64,000 nucleotides of DNA from Candidatus Marimicrobium litorale (GCF_026262645.1 NZ_SHNO01000001.1:310001-374000), one strand, 5' to 3'; counted from the stretch's first letter, positions 20,025 to 29,054 are shown. The notes: generated by a model from the sequence alone, not told the origin. Made by a program: numbers and translations.

Positions 20025-20633
20025 TCATAGCCCGAAGTAGGCAACGATACCCTCTAACACGCTGGTTACCGCCATCGACGCGAGAATAATCCCCATGATG
20101 CGGCTTATAATGCTCGCGCCACTGTCGCCGATAATACGATGCACATAAGTAGAGGCGAGCATCAAGATCAATGCCGACGCCAGTACCAGCAACATTACCC
20201 CTGTGATCTGGGCCTGTTCTGGCAGGCTGTACAATGTATTCTCTGTTTGCATTACCGCTGCCAGCATGGCGCCTGGGCTAGCAATAGAGGGCACTGCAAG
20301 GGGAAAGATCGACTTGTCTTGCGCGTCTCCGCTGAGTTTCACCTCTTCCTCTGGCTTGCTCTCCCCAAATATCATCGTGAGCGCAAAAAGGAATAAAATA
20401 ATTCCGCCGGAAACCTGAAACGCGGATAAGGGAATATCTAATGATTCGAGTATCTGCTCGCCCGCCAGTACGAAGAAAACCAGAATAACGGATGCCACAA
20501 GCGTAGCCTTCAGCGCGGTCCTGCGTTTTTCCGCTGGGTTCTGGTGACGAGTGACGGCGATAAACACGGGGACGGTGCCAATGGGATCGATCACGGCGAA
20601 AAAAAGGACAAAAATAGCGATGAGGTCGATCAT
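20025..20633 (-). CDS. MarC family integral membrane protein
   Basis: The 202-residue protein has about six membrane helices and the MarC (UPF0056) signatures FFAVIDPIGTVPVFIAVT and PLAVPSIASPGAM. The family's function is not established; an early link to multiple antibiotic resistance was not confirmed. It is convergent with the hydratase gene, with only 27 nt between the two stops. Confidence 0.88.
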   Translation of the reverse strand: MIDLIAIFVLFFAVIDPIGTVPVFIAVTRHQNPAEKRRTALKATLVASVILVFFVLAGEQILESLDIPLSAFQVSGGIILFLFALTMIFGESKPEEEVKLSGDAQDKSIFPLAVPSIASPGAMLAAVMQTENTLYSLPEQAQITGVMLLVLASALILMLASTYVHRIIGDSGASIISRIMGIILASMAVTSVLEGIVAYFGL

Positions 20634-20848
20634 GGATGAAGTCTTATCCGCAAAAAGTATGAGTGTCGGTTCTCTGTTTTATAAAATCAACTAATCTGTG
20701 GGTAGAGCGCATAGTAAGCCTATTGCTTTTTGATAACGGCATCCGGTTCCGTGCGTTATTACCGCCTAACTGACGCCTTCCCGCTGCGGGGTGTGTTGCC
20801 CTCAGTGTTATCGAGCAGTGGGTTGTTGATGGACAGGGCTTTACATCC

Positions 20849-21298
20849 CTAAATGCCTTTCGCATTTTCCGGGAGGTAGTCCTGAAAAATGTCTCCAAGA
20901 TTTTCATTATCATGTGCGGGCACTCGGTAATAGGTGCGTATATTTACCGAGCTATTTTCGCCAAACTGATAGGTCTCAAGACTGTACTGTACCTGCGGGC
21001 CATCCTGTGATTCGAAATGATTTTCCAGGCACCACGCAACCTCGTTGGCGCAGACAAAGAGAGTGCCTGGCTGAATGCGAAAACGCACTCTGGGCTGAAA
21101 CAGGTCCCAACTGTCCTCGCAGCAGGATTTGAACCCTTGCTTTTCTGGCGTGCCCACCGGGTCTAGCATGCGAAAGTCTCCGGTGGCTACAGACTGCCAG
21201 TTATCTATCCACGCTTGCTTGTCGCCAGCATTCCACAAATCCGGATAGTGTCTCGCCCAGCTTAGCAGAGCGTGTTTGTCGGGGTAGGTCATAGTCAT
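20849..21298 (-). CDS. NTF2/SnoaL-like domain protein
   Basis: This 149-residue protein has the cone-shaped NTF2-like pattern: N-terminal helices (LLSWARHYPDLWNAGDKQAWIDNW), then alternating strands ending in SVNIRTYYRVP. Members include isomerases, dehydratases and non-enzymatic binding proteins. No catalytic Asp/His pair can be assigned with confidence. It is transcribed towards marC, 215 nt away. That gap holds only a weak candidate hairpin and presumably the marC promoter. Confidence 0.6.
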   Translation of the reverse strand: MTMTYPDKHALLSWARHYPDLWNAGDKQAWIDNWQSVATGDFRMLDPVGTPEKQGFKSCCEDSWDLFQPRVRFRIQPGTLFVCANEVAWCLENHFESQDGPQVQYSLETYQFGENSSVNIRTYYRVPAHDNENLGDIFQDYLPENAKGI

Positions 21299-21438
21299 TG
21301 CCTGGTGTCACGACGGGGCTGCGATGTTCAAGATTATAGTACCCGGGCGACGATGCAAATAGGCCATATGGAAATCGTAGGATTTGTCAGCGGGCGGGTG
21401 TACTCTGTGGGTCGCGCCGTAGTCCGGAGACATTGAAT

Positions 21439-22302
21439 ATGGCACTAGATATACCGACACTCCCTGCCGATGCGCCGACGCCGGAGTTACTCGCCGCGCT
21501 GGACAAGTGCGGCGCTGTTATTGTGGAAAACTTTTTAACGCGAGAGATAACCCGCACTCTTAATGTAGAGTTCGACAGGCTTTCAGAGGCTGAGGCGTGC
21601 AGGGAGCAGCGTTTTGTTAATCCAATTATTGCAGACTTTTTCGGCGATAATGTGTCTCACCTCGCGGGCCTTGCCGGCAAGTCCCCAGGGTTTGTTGAAC
21701 ATGTTTTGTTACATCCGCTGTATGCGGCACTTTGTGAGGCAGTTTTGAGGCCAAACTGCAGTGACTACCAGTTGAACATTGGCCACTTGATGACGCGTGA
21801 ACCGGGATGCGATGCGCAGCTATTCCACCGTGATGCGTGGGTGTGGAAGCGTCTGCCGCCGCTGCCCGGTGAGGTGCAGTTGGCGTCTGTGATTGCGCTG
21901 GTCGATTTTACCGCTGGCAACGGCGCTACCCTGGTAGCGCCCGGCAGCCATCGCTGGGACGGTGATCGTTATCCGGAAATGCACGAAATGGCGCCTGCGG
22001 AAATGCAGGCGGGCAGTGCGATCATATATTCAGGCAACACGTTTCATGCAGGCGGTGCCAATACCTCTGCACGATCCAGCCGTCGTGGTATGCATGTGAG
22101 TTATTGCCTGGGCTGGTTGCGCACGGAAGAAAACCAGGCGCTGGCCACGCCCTGGTCTATCGCTGAAAAGCTCAGCCCGCGAGCTCAGCAGTTGCTGGGC
22201 TTCGGTATCCATGACGATATAGCCCAGGGGGGAGGATACCTCGGTACTGTGGAATTGGAGACGCCGGTTCGGGCTCTGACGAGGGGTTGCCCCGCCGCGT
22301 GA
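21439..22302 (+). CDS. Phytanoyl-CoA dioxygenase (PhyH) family protein
   Basis: The 287-residue protein shows the Fe(II)/2-oxoglutarate facial triad start HxD at H130 and D132 (LFHRDAWVW). The distal His lies in YSGNTFHAGGAN and is followed by the Arg-containing RRGMHVSYCLGW. These enzymes hydroxylate small substrates. The start is ATG 21439, spaced from ggag; a TTG at 21433 is less likely. Divergent from the NTF2-like gene, 140 nt apart. The substrate is unknown. Confidence 0.85.
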   Translation: MALDIPTLPADAPTPELLAALDKCGAVIVENFLTREITRTLNVEFDRLSEAEACREQRFVNPIIADFFGDNVSHLAGLAGKSPGFVEHVLLHPLYAALCEAVLRPNCSDYQLNIGHLMTREPGCDAQLFHRDAWVWKRLPPLPGEVQLASVIALVDFTAGNGATLVAPGSHRWDGDRYPEMHEMAPAEMQAGSAIIYSGNTFHAGGANTSARSSRRGMHVSYCLGWLRTEENQALATPWSIAEKLSPRAQQLLGFGIHDDIAQGGGYLGTVELETPVRALTRGCPAA

Positions 22303-22500
22303 CGGCGCGCCTGTGGGCATGTTCGTCGCGTGGCACACAGGCCAGGTAATTCAGCGGGTGAATGGCAAGTATCGCTACTATTAATTTCACTTATGGCAAC
22401 GTCCTCATTAGAATAGCCGCCACAACAGAGCGACGGTGCCTAGTCTCAGGGCGGGTTCCGTTCACTATGATCCTGAAGGCCGCATTCAGAGGTGAATACC
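22303..22500 (+). promoter_or_regulatory. Upstream region of isocitrate lyase
   Basis: Just after the dioxygenase stop, gcctgtg and cacaggc could pair across a 20-nt loop, but no T-run follows, so termination is doubtful. A tagaat near 22411 could act as a -10 box. No convincing -35 partner was found. The ribosome-binding site is gaggtg just before ATG 22501. Confidence 0.3.
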
Positions 22501-24096
22501 ATGTCAGATTTCCAGAACGATCTCGCAGAAATAGCAAAGTTGCGCGACGCCGCAGGCGCAAGCTGGGGCCAGATCAGTCCTGAATCCGCGGCGCGCATGC
22601 GCCTCCAGAACCGTTTCAGGACGGGGCTTGATATTGCCCGCTACACCGCAGCCATCATGCGCAAGGATATGGCGGAGTACGATGCGGATCCTTCCAGCTA
22701 CACCCAGTCACTGGGATGCTGGCACGGTTTCATTGGGCAGCAAAAACTGATCTCCATCAAGAAGCACTTTGGTGAAACCAACAAGCGCTACCTGTATCTG
22801 TCGGGCTGGATGATTGCCGCCCTTCGCAGCGAGTTTGGTCCGCTTCCTGATCAGTCCATGCACGAGAAAACATCGGTTGCTGCACTGATAGAAGAGTTAT
22901 ACACCTTCTTGCGTCAGGCAGATGCCCGCGAACTGGGTGGCTTATTTCGCGAGATGGATGCAGCCCGTGAAGCTGGCGATGATGTTGCTGAAAAAGCGGT
23001 GCAGAATAAGGTTGATAATTATCAGACCCACGTGGTGCCGATTATTGCCGATATTGATGCTGGCTTTGGTAACGCCGAAGCGACTTACTTGCTCGCAAAG
23101 AGGATGATTGAGGCGGGTGCCTGTGCTATCCAGATTGAAAATCAGGTGTCTGATGAAAAGCAGTGTGGACATCAGGATGGCAAGGTGACGGTTCCGCACG
23201 AGGACTTCCTCGCCAAGATACGCGCCGTACGTTACGCTTTCCTCGAACTGGGTGTTGATGACGGTGTGATCGTAGCCCGTACCGATTCGCTGGGCGCAGG
23301 TCTCACCAAGCAGATTGCGATTACTCACACGCCTGGTGATTTGGGTGACCAGTATAATAGTTTTCTCGATATGGAAGAGTTAACAATCGACCAGATGAAT
23401 CATGGTGATGTGGTCATTAAGCACCACGACCAACTGCTGCGGCCCAAGCGGCTGCCTTCTAACCTCTACCAGTTCCGTAAGGATACGGGTGAAGACCGTT
23501 GTGTAATGGACTGCATTACCTCGCTGCAGGAAGGCGCAGATCTCTTATGGATCGAAACAGAGAAGCCCCACATCGGCCAGATCGCTGGCATGGTCAACCG
23601 GGTGCGCGAGGTAGTCCCCAATGCAAAACTGGTATACAACAATTCGCCTTCATTTAACTGGACGCTGAGTTTCCGTCAGCAAGTGTTTGATGTCTGGAGT
23701 GAAGAGGGCAAAGACTTGTCTGCCTACGACCGCGACGCGCTGATGAGCGAGGAGTATGATGATACCGAGCTTGCTGCTCAGGCAGATGAGCGTATTCGTA
23801 CGTTCCAGGCAGACGCCGCACGCGAAGCGGGAATTTTTCACCACTTGATCACGCTTCCCACTTACCACACTGCGGCATTGTCCACCGACAACCTGGCCAA
23901 GGAATACTTTGGCGAGGCGGGGATGCTGGGTTATGTTAAAGGTGTTCAACGTAAAGAAATCCGTCAGGGCATTGCTTGCGTGAAACACCAAAACATGGCC
24001 GGATCTGATCTGGGCGACGATCACAAGGAGTATTTCTCTGGTGACGCTGCGCTGAAGGCGGCAGGTAAGGACAATACTATGAATCAGTTTGGCTAG
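22501..24096 (+). CDS. aceA: Isocitrate lyase (long form)
   Basis: The 531-residue enzyme cleaves isocitrate to glyoxylate and succinate in the glyoxylate shunt. It has the catalytic motif KQCGH at 220-224, the variant seen in the longer Pseudomonas-type lyases, and the metal-binding region IIADIDAGFGN. The length excludes the roughly 300-residue methylisocitrate lyase. The start is ATG 22501, with an in-frame GTG nine bases upstream. The gene is monocistronic with its own terminator. It allows growth on acetate and fatty acids, which fits the acyl-CoA genes nearby. Confidence 0.95.
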   Translation: MSDFQNDLAEIAKLRDAAGASWGQISPESAARMRLQNRFRTGLDIARYTAAIMRKDMAEYDADPSSYTQSLGCWHGFIGQQKLISIKKHFGETNKRYLYLSGWMIAALRSEFGPLPDQSMHEKTSVAALIEELYTFLRQADARELGGLFREMDAAREAGDDVAEKAVQNKVDNYQTHVVPIIADIDAGFGNAEATYLLAKRMIEAGACAIQIENQVSDEKQCGHQDGKVTVPHEDFLAKIRAVRYAFLELGVDDGVIVARTDSLGAGLTKQIAITHTPGDLGDQYNSFLDMEELTIDQMNHGDVVIKHHDQLLRPKRLPSNLYQFRKDTGEDRCVMDCITSLQEGADLLWIETEKPHIGQIAGMVNRVREVVPNAKLVYNNSPSFNWTLSFRQQVFDVWSEEGKDLSAYDRDALMSEEYDDTELAAQADERIRTFQADAAREAGIFHHLITLPTYHTAALSTDNLAKEYFGEAGMLGYVKGVQRKEIRQGIACVKHQNMAGSDLGDDHKEYFSGDAALKAAGKDNTMNQFG

Positions 24097-24146
24097 ACTG
24101 CTTTTGGTTGGCTCTGCTGGCAACAGGCAGCAGAGCACTGTTTTTC

Positions 24147-24174
24147 AGGCGAGCTAACTGCTCGCCTTTTTTTT
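24147..24174 (+). terminator. Intrinsic terminator of isocitrate lyase
   Basis: A perfect 8-bp stem (aggcgagc / gctcgcct) with a 5-nt loop (taact) is followed directly by a run of eight T (one T shared with the stem). It lies 51 nt after the isocitrate lyase stop and is the clearest Rho-independent terminator in the window. Confidence 0.95.
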
Positions 24175-24475
24175 GCCTGCCAGTGTGCATATTGAGAGCA
24201 CTGCCGCATCCGAAAACCTGTGAGTGTGCGAAACCGATACGCGAGTCTCAGGCAATCATTTATACCGCTACTGCCCGATAGGGGGCGTGATTATGAAACA
24301 GGGTATCTGGACCCAGTGGCCTGAGCCTGGCGTTAAGTAATGGCCGATCTGGCCGTGCCAGAACGGTATAGTGTGGAGAGAGGAACAGGGCTTGGTCGCC
24401 CCTTTATCGGCAAGCGGACCAGGCTAAATTGAACTAGGATGTATACCATGGGGATACGTAGCACCGGGAGCTTTC
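24175..24475 (+). promoter_or_regulatory. Upstream region of the HxlR regulator with candidate operator
   Basis: No recognisable gene is present. A 15-codon frame (24293-24340) preceded by a purine-rich stretch could be translated but has no support. A small hairpin (ctggc/gccag, loop cgt) is at 24349-24361. At 24441-24457 an imperfect palindrome, gtataccatggggatac, lies about 19 nt before the HxlR start, where an autoregulatory site would be expected. Confidence 0.4.
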
Positions 24476-24994
24476 ATGCGTTGGGACGATATCGATAAAC
24501 AGGTTTGCTCAGTGGCTCGCGCCCTATCCGTAGTGGGTGAGCGCTGGACAATGCTGATTCTGCGGGACGCATTTTTTGGCACCCGCCGTTTTGAACATTT
24601 CCAGCGTAATCTCGGCATCACCCGGCACCGCCTCTCGGAACGTCTCTCGAAGTTGGTGGAGCAGGGCGTTTTGGTCAAGGTGCCCTACCACGATCGCCCG
24701 TTGCGCTATGAATATCGTCTAACTCGCAAGGGTCTTGGTTTGTATCCCGTGTTGATGAGTCTCGCCTGCTGGGGCGATGAATGGATGGATCGAGGAGAGG
24801 GTGCTCCGCTGGAGTGGGTGCACCATACCTGTGGGGCCGCCACCACGCCCGTGCTCACTTGCAGCGAATGCGGCGAGGCATTGCGACCGGAGGAGGTGCG
24901 TCCCCGGCTTGGACCCGCGCTGCGTGACGCTGGGGAACCGGTCGACGGTGCGCCTCTGAGCGATATCCCTGCTTTACTAAAGCGCCCGGTCTAA
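24476..24994 (+). CDS. HxlR family winged-helix transcriptional regulator
   Basis: In this 172-residue protein, residues 8-100 form the HxlR winged helix (CSVARALSVVGERWTMLILRD, FFGTRRFEHFQRNLGI, RHRLSERLSKLVEQG). The C-terminal part has a His/Cys pattern (HHTCG, LTCSECGEAL) that may bind zinc or sense oxidants or electrophiles. A gggag site precedes ATG 24476. It is 208 nt upstream of the YdeP-type oxidoreductase on the same strand and could regulate it. Confidence 0.88.
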   Translation: MRWDDIDKQVCSVARALSVVGERWTMLILRDAFFGTRRFEHFQRNLGITRHRLSERLSKLVEQGVLVKVPYHDRPLRYEYRLTRKGLGLYPVLMSLACWGDEWMDRGEGAPLEWVHHTCGAATTPVLTCSECGEALRPEEVRPRLGPALRDAGEPVDGAPLSDIPALLKRPV

Positions 24995-25202
24995 CCCACG
25001 GGGTCTGCAGGCTTTGGCGTGACCAGACGTCTTTCGAGCTTTCCTCGGCTGATTGGCGCGTGTGCAGTCAATGTTTGAGCAGCATCCAACGTGACCCATA
25101 AAAGGCTCCCCCTCCTCACAGGGCAGGGGTATCTGCGCTGGACGCGCTGGTGTAGTCTGGAGGCATCTAGCGCTAGTTAGACAGTTTTCGGGGTGGCAAT
25201 CG

Positions 25203-27374
25203 ATGGCAGTGGTGGGTGGTGGCACCAAGAAAATACTTTACACGCTGAAGACGGCTGCCCAGATAGGTTTGCTGGATTCCGCAAGGGCACTCGGTGCGAA
25301 AAACACCTGCAAGGCCTGCGGCCTCGGGATGGGTGGTCAACGTGGTGGCATGACGAATGAGTTGGACGAATTCCCCTCTGTCTGCAATAAAAGTATTCAA
25401 GCGCAATCTACCGATATTCAACGGCCTATTCCGGAAGCGATTTTTCAGCACAGCCTGGAGGATTTTCGAGACCTTACTGCCCATGAGCTAGAGCATCTCG
25501 GTCGATTGGGGCAGCCAATCTATAAAGCGGCCGGGGATGATCGCTACCGAACAGTGGGTTGGGATTGGGCCCTGGACCGTGCCGCGCATGGCTTTGCGAA
25601 ATGCGCGCCAGAGCGAAGTTTTTTCTATAGTTCAGGCCGATCTTCCAATGAGGCCGGTTTTGTTTTGCAGCTACTGGCAAGGCTTTACGGCACTAATAAT
25701 GTGAGTAATTGTTCGTACTACTGCCATCAGGCTACCAGCGAGGCATTAGCGAACACCATCGGTACAGGCACCTCGACAATCGAACTGGAAGATATATCGG
25801 GCTGCGATCTGTTTTTTCTGGTTGGCGCCAACCCCGCGTCAAATCATCCTCGATTACTGCACAAACTGATCGAGTTGCGTCGGCGTGGGGGCAAGGTAGT
25901 TGTTATAAATCCACTTAAGGAGCCGGGACTGGTGCGTTTTGCAGCACCAAAAATGGCGAGTTCTTTGATTAAGGGTGGCGATGAGGTTGCGAGTCTCTAT
26001 CTCCAGCCTTTTGCGGGTGCAGATATCGCGCTTTTTAGCGCCATTGCCAAAGTGCTGGTGGAGCGCAATGCCGTCGACGAAACATTTATCAGTGCGCATA
26101 CCCGTGACTTCGGGTTACTGCAGCAACATCTCGCGGGTCTGCAGACAAGCGAGTTACTGGCCGAGTGCGGCGTAAGCCACGCGCAATTGCATGAAGTGGT
26201 TACAGCCTATACTGACTCGAAGGCTACTATTTTTGCCTGGGGCATGGGTATGACGCACCATTGTCACGGCGTGAATAATATCGAATGGCTTTGCAACTTG
26301 GCTTTATTGCGGGGCATGGTCGGGCGTCGAAATGCCGGGCTTTTGCCGTTGCGAGGCCACAGTAATGTCCAGGGCATTGGCACGATTGGCGTTAAACCAG
26401 TGCTGCCGGAGCAGGTGTTTTCGCGCATTGAAGAACGACTTGGCGTTACCCTGCCACGCGAAGAGGGAAAACACACCATGGCTTCTCTGGAACAGGCTCA
26501 TGCCGGGGATGTGGATGCGGCTTTGATGATGGGCGGCAATCTTTATGAGGCGACACCCGACAGTGATTGGGCTGCCCAAGCTCTCGATAATATTGATTTC
26601 AAACTGTACATGACGACAACACTGAACCGCAGTCATGTGACCGGAGTGGCCGCGGGAGAGAGCCTCGTGTTGCCCGTATGCGCCAGAGACGAAGAGCCAG
26701 AGCCAACCACACAGGAGTCCATGTTCAACTACGTTCGCTTGAGTGACGGTGGGATAAATCGTATCGCGTCGGTGCGCTCGGAGGTAGCCATTCTCGCTGA
26801 TATCGGCGCTCGCCTGCTGCCCGACGCGGCCATTGATTTTTCCGAGTTCAAGCAGCACCGGAAAGTGCGCCAGGCGATCGCGGCGGTGGTGCCGGGTATG
26901 GAAGCGCTAGCAGATATCGATGTTGCTCGTCAGGAGTTTTACGTCGGAAATCGTTTGTTGCATACGCCCCGGTTTCAAATGGCTGATGGTCGCGCGCGGT
27001 TCGTGGCGCACAAGGGTCAGGCAACGCCAGCATCGGCGCATCTTTTTACGTTGCTCAGTATTCGCAGTGAAGGGCAATTCAACTCTATTATTTATGAGGA
27101 AGAGGATAGCTATCGCGGCATCAGCGATCGCTGGTCCGTTCTGATGAACGTGGCTGATCTGCTGGAGCTTGGCGTAGCTGAGGGGGACTTGGTGGATGTA
27201 CAGTCGGATAACGGAATAATGAAAGGGCTTCGCGCAAAGTGCTTTGACCTGCCGCCGCGCTGTATCGCCGCCTATTATCCGGAGGCGAACTGCCTGACGA
27301 CACGAGCCCTGGACCCGCGCAGTCACACCCCTCAATTCAAATCAGTCCCGGTGTCCGTCAGTGCGGCTCGCTAA
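25203..27374 (+). CDS. FdhF/YdeP-family molybdopterin oxidoreductase
   Basis: The 723-residue protein has the FdhF/YdeP organisation. An N-terminal Cys group (C36, C39, C61) is probably for a [4Fe-4S] cluster. Three molybdopterin domains follow, with FFLVGANPASNHPRL and a C-terminal dinucleotide-binding domain (FTLLSIRSEGQFNSI). SYYCHQATSEAL places C174 where formate dehydrogenase H has selenocysteine, so Cys would be the Mo ligand. E. coli YdeP contributes to acid resistance, but the reaction of this family is not known. No accessory subunit is adjacent. Confidence 0.85.
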   Translation: MAVVGGGTKKILYTLKTAAQIGLLDSARALGAKNTCKACGLGMGGQRGGMTNELDEFPSVCNKSIQAQSTDIQRPIPEAIFQHSLEDFRDLTAHELEHLGRLGQPIYKAAGDDRYRTVGWDWALDRAAHGFAKCAPERSFFYSSGRSSNEAGFVLQLLARLYGTNNVSNCSYYCHQATSEALANTIGTGTSTIELEDISGCDLFFLVGANPASNHPRLLHKLIELRRRGGKVVVINPLKEPGLVRFAAPKMASSLIKGGDEVASLYLQPFAGADIALFSAIAKVLVERNAVDETFISAHTRDFGLLQQHLAGLQTSELLAECGVSHAQLHEVVTAYTDSKATIFAWGMGMTHHCHGVNNIEWLCNLALLRGMVGRRNAGLLPLRGHSNVQGIGTIGVKPVLPEQVFSRIEERLGVTLPREEGKHTMASLEQAHAGDVDAALMMGGNLYEATPDSDWAAQALDNIDFKLYMTTTLNRSHVTGVAAGESLVLPVCARDEEPEPTTQESMFNYVRLSDGGINRIASVRSEVAILADIGARLLPDAAIDFSEFKQHRKVRQAIAAVVPGMEALADIDVARQEFYVGNRLLHTPRFQMADGRARFVAHKGQATPASAHLFTLLSIRSEGQFNSIIYEEEDSYRGISDRWSVLMNVADLLELGVAEGDLVDVQSDNGIMKGLRAKCFDLPPRCIAAYYPEANCLTTRALDPRSHTPQFKSVPVSVSAAR

Positions 27375-27388
27375 TGCCTTCGGCCCGA

Positions 27389-27424
27389 CGCTGGCGAGGA
27401 CGCAGGCGCCCTGCATCGCCAGCG
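27389..27424. terminator. Large hairpin between convergent genes
   Basis: The outer stem cgctggcga / tcgccagcg (9 bp) encloses an inner stem gcagg / cctgc with a 3-nt loop. Only a small internal loop separates the two, giving about 14 paired bases. It lies 14 nt after the YdeP-type gene and 62 nt beyond the end of the sulfhydrylase gene on the other strand. There is no T-run, so termination in both directions is inferred from position only. Confidence 0.45.
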
Positions 27425-27485
27425 AGCGCGCCACATCCCCGCATAGCGCGACAATCTAACGACCTGTGCTGTTGATAGTGCTCGG

Positions 27486-28763
27486 TTACCTTGCAGCCGC
27501 GGCGAGGGCCTGATTAATATCAGCGAGAATATCGTCAATGTGCTCAATACCGATTGAAAGTCGGACCATGTCGTCGCTGACGCCGGCTGAGGCCAGTTCT
27601 TCAGGATTCAGCTGCCGGTGCGTAGTGCTTGCCGGATGACAGGCGAGCGACTTCGCATCGCCGATATTCACTAGTCGTAGGATCATCTCCAGCGCGTCGA
27701 TGAAGCGCGCCCCTGCCTCGCTGCCGCCTTTTATACCAAAGCTTAAAATACCTGCCGCTTTGCCGCCGCAAAACTTCTTGCAGTTGTCCCGGTAGGGACT
27801 GTCGTGCAGGCCAGCGTAGTTTACCCACTCGACCTGCGGGTGTTGCGCCAGATGCTTGGCCACTTTCTTGGCGTTCTTGCAGTGCTTTTTCATTCGCAGG
27901 GAGAGGGTCTCCAGCCCTTGCATGATCTGGAACGCACTGTTGGGTGATAACGCAGCACCCGTATTACGCAGTGGCACCACCCGACAGCGACCGATGTAAG
28001 CGGTCTCGCCCATGGCCTCTGTGTATACCACGCCGTGGTAGGAAGGATCCGGGGTAGTCATTATCGAGAACCGGTCGCTGTGTGCGGCCCAGTCAAACTT
28101 TCCTGAGTCAATAATAGCGCCTCCGATAGTGGTACCGTGACCGCCAATGTACTTTGTTAGAGAGTGCACAGAAATATCTGCGCCGTAATCGAATACGCGG
28201 CAGAGCAGAGGTGTCGCTACTGTGTTATCCACGATGAGCGGTACGCCGGCATCGTGGGCGATAGTTGCCCAACGTTCAATATCTACAATATTGCCTGCCG
28301 GATTACCGATCGATTCACAAAACAGCGCGCGTGTATTTTCATCGATCGATGAGGCCACTTTGGCAAAGTCATCTGCGGCGGAAAATCGGGTTTCAATACC
28401 CTGACGGGGAAAAGTATGTGCAAACAAATTATAGGTGCCACCATAAAGTTGTGAGGTGCTGACAATGTTGTTGCCTGCTTCCGCGATTGTTTCAATCGCA
28501 TAGCGTATCGCCGCCATGCCAGAGGCTACTGCAAGCGCGCCGACTCCTCCTTCCAGTTCTGTCAGGCGTTGCTCCAACACCGCGTTGGTGGGGTTCATGA
28601 TTCGGCTGTAGATATTTCCGGGTACGGCGAGATTGAACAGATCTGCTCCGTGCTGGCTGTCGTTGAAGGTGAATGATGTTGTCTGGTAGATCGGGGTGGT
28701 CGCCGAATTGGTGCTTGGGTCTCCATCGTAGCCAGCGTGCAGGGCAATTGTCTCTGGTTTCAT
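27486..28763 (-). CDS. metY: O-acetylhomoserine sulfhydrylase (aminocarboxypropyltransferase)
   Basis: The 425-residue Cys/Met-metabolism PLP enzyme carries K204 in SVHSLTKYIGGHGT, which forms the Schiff base. The length and the NPTNAVLEQRLTELEGG segment fit MetY rather than MetB/MetC. It makes homocysteine from O-acetylhomoserine and sulphide. Ribosome-binding site ggaga lies 8 nt before the ATG. It is divergent from the B12 operon, and homocysteine is the substrate of B12-dependent MetH, but no shared regulation is seen. Confidence 0.92.
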   Translation of the reverse strand: MKPETIALHAGYDGDPSTNSATTPIYQTTSFTFNDSQHGADLFNLAVPGNIYSRIMNPTNAVLEQRLTELEGGVGALAVASGMAAIRYAIETIAEAGNNIVSTSQLYGGTYNLFAHTFPRQGIETRFSAADDFAKVASSIDENTRALFCESIGNPAGNIVDIERWATIAHDAGVPLIVDNTVATPLLCRVFDYGADISVHSLTKYIGGHGTTIGGAIIDSGKFDWAAHSDRFSIMTTPDPSYHGVVYTEAMGETAYIGRCRVVPLRNTGAALSPNSAFQIMQGLETLSLRMKKHCKNAKKVAKHLAQHPQVEWVNYAGLHDSPYRDNCKKFCGGKAAGILSFGIKGGSEAGARFIDALEMILRLVNIGDAKSLACHPASTTHRQLNPEELASAGVSDDMVRLSIGIEHIDDILADINQALAAAAR

Positions 28764-28855
28764 GGTCGATATCTCCGGTATGCGCGATCGAAAACTGTGT
28801 GCGTGATATGGAGCTTATCAAAGCGCAGCGTGACTGCCTACGCTCCCGTGCTGGA

Positions 28856-28884
28856 TTGACAATTAGGAGGTAAATCCCTAAAGT
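28856..28884 (+). promoter_or_regulatory. Promoter of the cobQ operon
   Basis: A consensus -35 box TTGACA (28856-28861) and a -10 box taaagt (28879-28884) are separated by 17 nt. This predicts transcription starting near 28891, just upstream of the riboswitch aptamer at 28899. Confidence 0.75.
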
Positions 28885-28898
28885 TTGGCCACATGTCA

Positions 28899-29054
28899 GG
28901 TGCTTGGCGAGATGTTAAAAATAGATGTCTCCCGGCCAAATGGGAAGTGTGGGTCTGGATAACAGGCGCCACCGCTGCCCCCGCAACGGTTGTCAGCGCA
29001 CTGCTGAGAGTCCGATACCAGCCTGACACATGCGGCAACGAAGCGGAGGGCTTC
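28899..29054 (+). promoter_or_regulatory. Cobalamin riboswitch of the cobQ operon
   Basis: The aptamer spans about 28899-29026 and begins with ggtgc. It contains aaatgggaagtgt, the B12 box gctgcccccgcaacggt at 28974-28990, and closes with agtccgataccagcct. The same blocks occur in the btuB leader. A short hairpin follows at 29040-29054, stem gaagc/gcttc with ggagg in the loop, probably part of the expression platform. Binding of adenosylcobalamin should reduce expression of the downstream genes. The cobQ coding sequence begins over 100 nt further on. Confidence 0.93.

Noticed and set aside
20644-20913. 89-codon minus-strand frame between marC and the NTF2-like gene
   Set aside because: It partly overlaps the NTF2-like gene in another frame and has no recognisable domain or signal.
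22501-24096. Methylisocitrate lyase as an alternative for the lyase gene
   Set aside because: The 531-residue length and KQCGH context fit the long isocitrate lyases; methylisocitrate lyase is about 300 residues.
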